Shown in pieces: positions 9,401 to 10,181 of a stretch of 10,181 nt of DNA. Position numbers and translations under genes: made by a program. The notes below the pieces were generated by a model. The model was not told the DNA's origin. It saw nothing but the letters and a program-made list of their open reading frames with translations, and ran no database searches. This DNA is from Clostridia bacterium. GTDB lineage: Bacteria > Bacillota > Clostridia > Christensenellales > Borkfalkiaceae. Where the stretch lies: assembly GCA_900767495.1 (NCBI GenBank), contig CAAFZH010000111.1, positions 1 through 10,181 of the forward strand, written 5' to 3'. The stretch's first letter is position 1. Each line of letters starts with the position of its first letter.

Positions 9401-10112
9401 ATTGAAGTCCGAAACGTACCAGCCGTCAAACGCTTTACCGTCCTTTTCCGCAAGAGTTTCAAGTCCGTAAACCTTGCCGCCTACGGTCTTAATCTCTTTT
9501 TTACTGCCGTCGTCGTAGATAGCGGTGGCGATGTAAACCATTCCGCCTACGGGGTTATCTACCATGCGCGCGTAAACGCTTATATCACCCCTTACGGGCG
9601 CGCCGAAATTATAAAGACTACTATAACTTTCGTCCGCGTACCAACCTACGAACGCCTTATTATCGGGTGCGGCGGGATCTGCCGCGGGTTTTACTGCGGT
9701 TTTACCGTTAAGAACCTTCTGCTCCGTGCCGTCGCTGAATCTGACGGTACGCTCTACTTTTTCAAGCATAAGGTATTGTCTGCCGTCGTAAGTAAAGTCG
9801 ATTTCGTCGCCCGTTATCGTGCCTTCGAAAGTGCCTTTGTCGGTGGTAAAAGTAATCGCGCCGCTATTAAGCGTGAACTTACCGAGCATGGTTTCCGAGC
9901 CGATTTTGAGCAAGCAATCGTTGCCGAACAGTTCGACGACGTACTCTCCGTCTACCGTATCCGTATAATACGTAGCGGTCTTGCTTTCGCTTTGCGTGCC
10001 TGTCGAACCGGTGTCGCCGGTGTTGCCTTTTTTTACAAGCAACGCCGAACACTGCGACCGACAAAGCAAAAACAGTAAGGAGAACTGCCAAAAATTTGCT
10101 TTTTTTGTTCAT
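410..10112 (-). CDS. Giant BspA-like leucine-rich-repeat surface lipoprotein, with an apparent frameshift near the N-terminus
   Basis: This gene probably encodes an exported, lipid-anchored surface protein of about 3,233 residues for adhesion or ligand binding. The role is inferred from the BspA/LRR_5 and InlB-repeat families; no catalytic motif is visible. Order by precursor residue: signal peptide and lipobox 1-26, Gly-X-Y spacer 29-40, small beta domain 47-118, two InlB-like repeats 122-262, five FN3-like modules 265-657, two InlB-like repeats 660-808, BspA-type LRRs 810-3204, acidic tail 3205-3233. I chose the ATG at 10112 because it has a perfect Shine-Dalgarno and starts a textbook signal peptide. 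As given, that start runs out of frame at the A7 tract (10028-10034) and stops at 9879 after 77 codons. The body, from about 10069 to 410, is one uninterrupted frame. Removing one A joins the two. The gene appears monocistronic, with its own terminator. It lacks LPXTG, SLH and dockerin motifs, which fits N-terminal lipid anchoring. The family assignment is secure; the ligand is unknown. Confidence 0.85.
413..499 (-). other. Acidic low-complexity C-terminal tail
   Basis: The last 29 residues leave the LRR cap (ATCKANVEFGVSR) and become TAESGTETGGETGTED followed by QAQQAA. There is no LPXTG, transmembrane segment, SLH, dockerin or type IX sorting domain. This fits a free outer end on a protein anchored by its N-terminal lipid. 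The function is unknown. Confidence 0.6.
500..7684 (-). repeat. BspA-type (LRR_5) leucine-rich-repeat solenoid, about 75 repeats
   Basis: About 2,395 residues are built from units of about 23 residues on the plan IGxxAFxxCxxLxxVxLPxxLxx, for example IGNNAFKGCTSLTDVTF and IGKNAFKNCKKL. I count about 75 by the AF or xF core. This is the BspA/Treponema pallidum LRR family, known for cell-surface adhesion proteins in oral and gut anaerobes and in some protists. Units vary in length because of strand extensions and beta-hairpin breaks with a DGVVY/DGIIY core near 7380, 6880, 6340, 5720, 4320 and 2150. I see no long near-identical tandem copies, so the array looks old rather than recently expanded. 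No catalytic site is visible. Confidence 0.95.
7688..8134 (-). other. InlB/Flg_new-like repeats 3 and 4
   Basis: Two further InlB-type modules (precursor 660-728 and 732-808) lie between the FN3 block and the LRR domain. Repeat 3 has YEVKFYNNDG, then GYVFSGWYD and LSLYAYF. Repeat 4 has KYTVVFDAVGG, LVFGGWYSD and ATVRANW. The last Trp is followed within two residues by the first LRR strand, so repeat 4 probably acts as the N-terminal cap or hinge of the LRR solenoid. Confidence 0.85.
8135..9319 (-). other. Five tandem FN3-like (Ig-fold) modules
   Basis: About 395 residues (precursor 265-657) contain five copies of a 75-80 residue module, each with the FN3-type signature of an aromatic strand followed by a Tyr strand: VTWDSYATGAKYDIKV, VKYNAVANAEKYLVTV, LVWNTVDKAISYVVVI, IVWNEVAGATAYTVKI and VSWNPVSLASGYVVTV. 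Copies have diverged well below identity, so this is an old tandem expansion. The second module carries an insertion with paired Cys and His residues (8933-9004). In extracellular bacterial proteins such modules are spacers or carbohydrate- and protein-binding units; nothing here picks between these. Confidence 0.8.
9326..9748 (-). other. InlB/Flg_new-like beta-grasp repeats 1 and 2
   Basis: Two tandem modules of about 62 and 68 residues each follow the InlB B-repeat (Listeria-Bacteroides repeat, Flg_new) plan. A first strand with a DG turn (TVRFSDGTEQ; TAIYDDGSKK) is followed by the hallmark Gly-Trp-Tyr (AFVGWYADE; AFDGWYVSD) and a closing strand (ISVYARM; VNLYPVW). In Listeria internalin B such repeats sit between the LRR domain and the wall anchor and bind or space. 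Here they probably form part of an extended stalk. The GWY motifs make the call strong. Confidence 0.85.
9758..9973 (-). other. Small N-terminal beta-rich domain (unidentified)
   Basis: About 72 residues (precursor 47-118) alternate hydrophobic and polar positions with regular Gly turns: EYVVELFG, CLLKIGSE, GKFTLNSGAITFTT, GTFEGTITGDEIDFTYDG and YLMLEK. This looks like six or more short antiparallel strands, resembling small lipocalin-like barrels of Clostridial lipoproteins. I do not recognise a named family with confidence. It contains one Cys, and no metal or catalytic motif is visible. Confidence 0.5.
9992..10027 (-). other. Collagen-like Gly-X-Y spacer
   Basis: Immediately after the lipidated Cys and two Lys, the sequence GNTGDTGSTGTQ gives four Gly-X-Y triplets, followed by a Ser/Glu/Lys/Thr linker. 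Short Gly-X-Y tracts after the lipid Cys are common in surface lipoproteins of Clostridia (general knowledge). Four triplets are too few for a stable triple helix, so this is most likely a flexible, extended spacer holding the first folded domain off the membrane. Confidence 0.7.
10028..10034 (-). other. A7 homopolymer at the frame break between signal peptide and mature protein
   Basis: Directly after the lipobox Cys codon (TGT) the minus strand has seven A and then GGC AAC ACC. With six A the reading would be Cys-Lys-Lys-Gly-Asn-Thr-Gly, continuing smoothly into the Gly-X-Y spacer. With seven it becomes Cys-Lys-Lys-Arg-Gln-His and ends at 9879. The shift needed is +1 (or loss of one base). 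The site is placed here because both the signal peptide upstream and the Gly-X-Y motif downstream are intact. Confidence 0.85.
10035..10112 (-). other. Lipoprotein signal peptide with lipobox Cys26
   Basis: The first residues, MNKKSKF, give a positively charged n-region. They are followed by about 17 hydrophobic residues rich in Leu, Val, Ala and Phe, ending in VFGVAC. The Cys at residue 26 (10035-10037) fits the general PROSITE-type lipobox pattern, although Gly at -3 is less usual than Leu. Known biology: Lgt would lipidate this Cys and LspA would cleave before it, leaving the protein tethered to the outer face of the membrane. The peptide is in a different frame from the body of the protein as sequenced. 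Confidence 0.88.
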
Positions 10113-10116
10113 ATAA

Positions 10117-10123
10117 CCTCCTT
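10117..10123 (-). promoter_or_regulatory. Ribosome binding site (AAGGAGG) that fixes the ATG at 10112
   Basis: The minus strand reads AAGGAGGTTATATG. With the following T this is a perfect eight-base match to the 16S anti-Shine-Dalgarno, four bases before the ATG. It decides the start: the only way to open the long downstream frame directly is a TTG at 10067-10069, which has no such site and would skip the signal peptide. Confidence 0.93.
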
Positions 10124-10181
10124 GGGAGCGGTGCAACGACTGAATTTTATGCACTTTATCCCATATTCCATAACGGTTTCC

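Noticed and set aside
10028..10034. A classic -1 ribosomal frameshift signal at the A tract.
   Set aside because: The shift needed is +1, not -1, and I see no obvious stimulatory stem-loop close downstream. Slippage that loses one A remains possible and is covered in the findings.
10067..10069. TTG as the start of the giant protein in its own frame.
   Set aside because: It has no Shine-Dalgarno and gives an N-terminus without an export signal for a plainly extracellular protein. The ATG at 10112 has both a perfect ribosome site and a signal peptide in the adjacent frame.
8606..10078. A 490-codon open frame on the plus strand opposite the FN3 and InlB modules.
   Set aside because: It starts at a TTG with only a weak upstream purine run, and its Arg/Tyr/Val/Phe-rich translation shows no domain. 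It is the complement of clearly recognisable modules on the other strand, so its openness reflects that gene's codon use.
10144..10149. TAAAAT on the minus strand preceded by TGCA, as a possible extended -10 promoter element.
   Set aside because: No acceptable -35 hexamer lies at 16-18 bp spacing and only 58 bases of upstream sequence are available, so a promoter cannot be supported.

Overview
The window is almost entirely one gene: a giant, secreted, repeat-built surface protein on the minus strand (about 10112 down to 410). An intergenic spacer holding repeats (1-333) lies downstream of it, and 58 bases of upstream sequence lie to its right. Several things point to an uncultured anaerobic member of the Bacillota (Clostridia type), probably gut-associated. 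These are a perfect AAGGAGGT Shine-Dalgarno, a Lys-rich lipoprotein signal peptide followed by a short Gly-X-Y stretch, the combination of InlB-type, FN3-like and BspA-type leucine-rich modules, moderate GC, and a compact hairpin terminator. The taxon is an inference; no marker gene is present.

Reading the gene 5' to 3' (right to left): Shine-Dalgarno 10117-10123, ATG 10112, lipoprotein signal peptide ending in the lipidated Cys at 10035-10037, a run of seven A at 10028-10034, a Gly-X-Y spacer, a small beta-rich domain, two InlB/Flg_new-like repeats, five FN3-like modules, two more InlB-like repeats, then about 2,400 residues of BspA-type (LRR_5) leucine-rich repeats. I count roughly 75 by eye. 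The protein ends in a short acidic Gly/Thr/Glu tail and stops at 410-412. A perfect 17-bp-stem terminator follows 38 bases after the stop.

The most notable point is that, as given, the signal peptide and the 3,200-codon body are in different reading frames. One A too many in the A7 run directly after the lipobox Cys breaks the gene. With six A the product would be a lipoprotein of about 3,233 residues; with seven it is a 77-residue peptide. This could be a homopolymer sequencing error, a phase-variable tract or a slippage site.

The spacer at 1-333 carries no credible gene. It holds two copies of a 47-48 bp direct repeat 239 bp apart, a 16-bp imperfect inverted repeat bounding 61-321, and several small hairpins. 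Together these look like dispersed, non-coding intergenic repeats. I see no enzyme, defence system, CRISPR array, tRNA or rRNA here. If the protein acts as its families suggest, it is a lipid-anchored, cell-surface adhesion or ligand-binding stalk.
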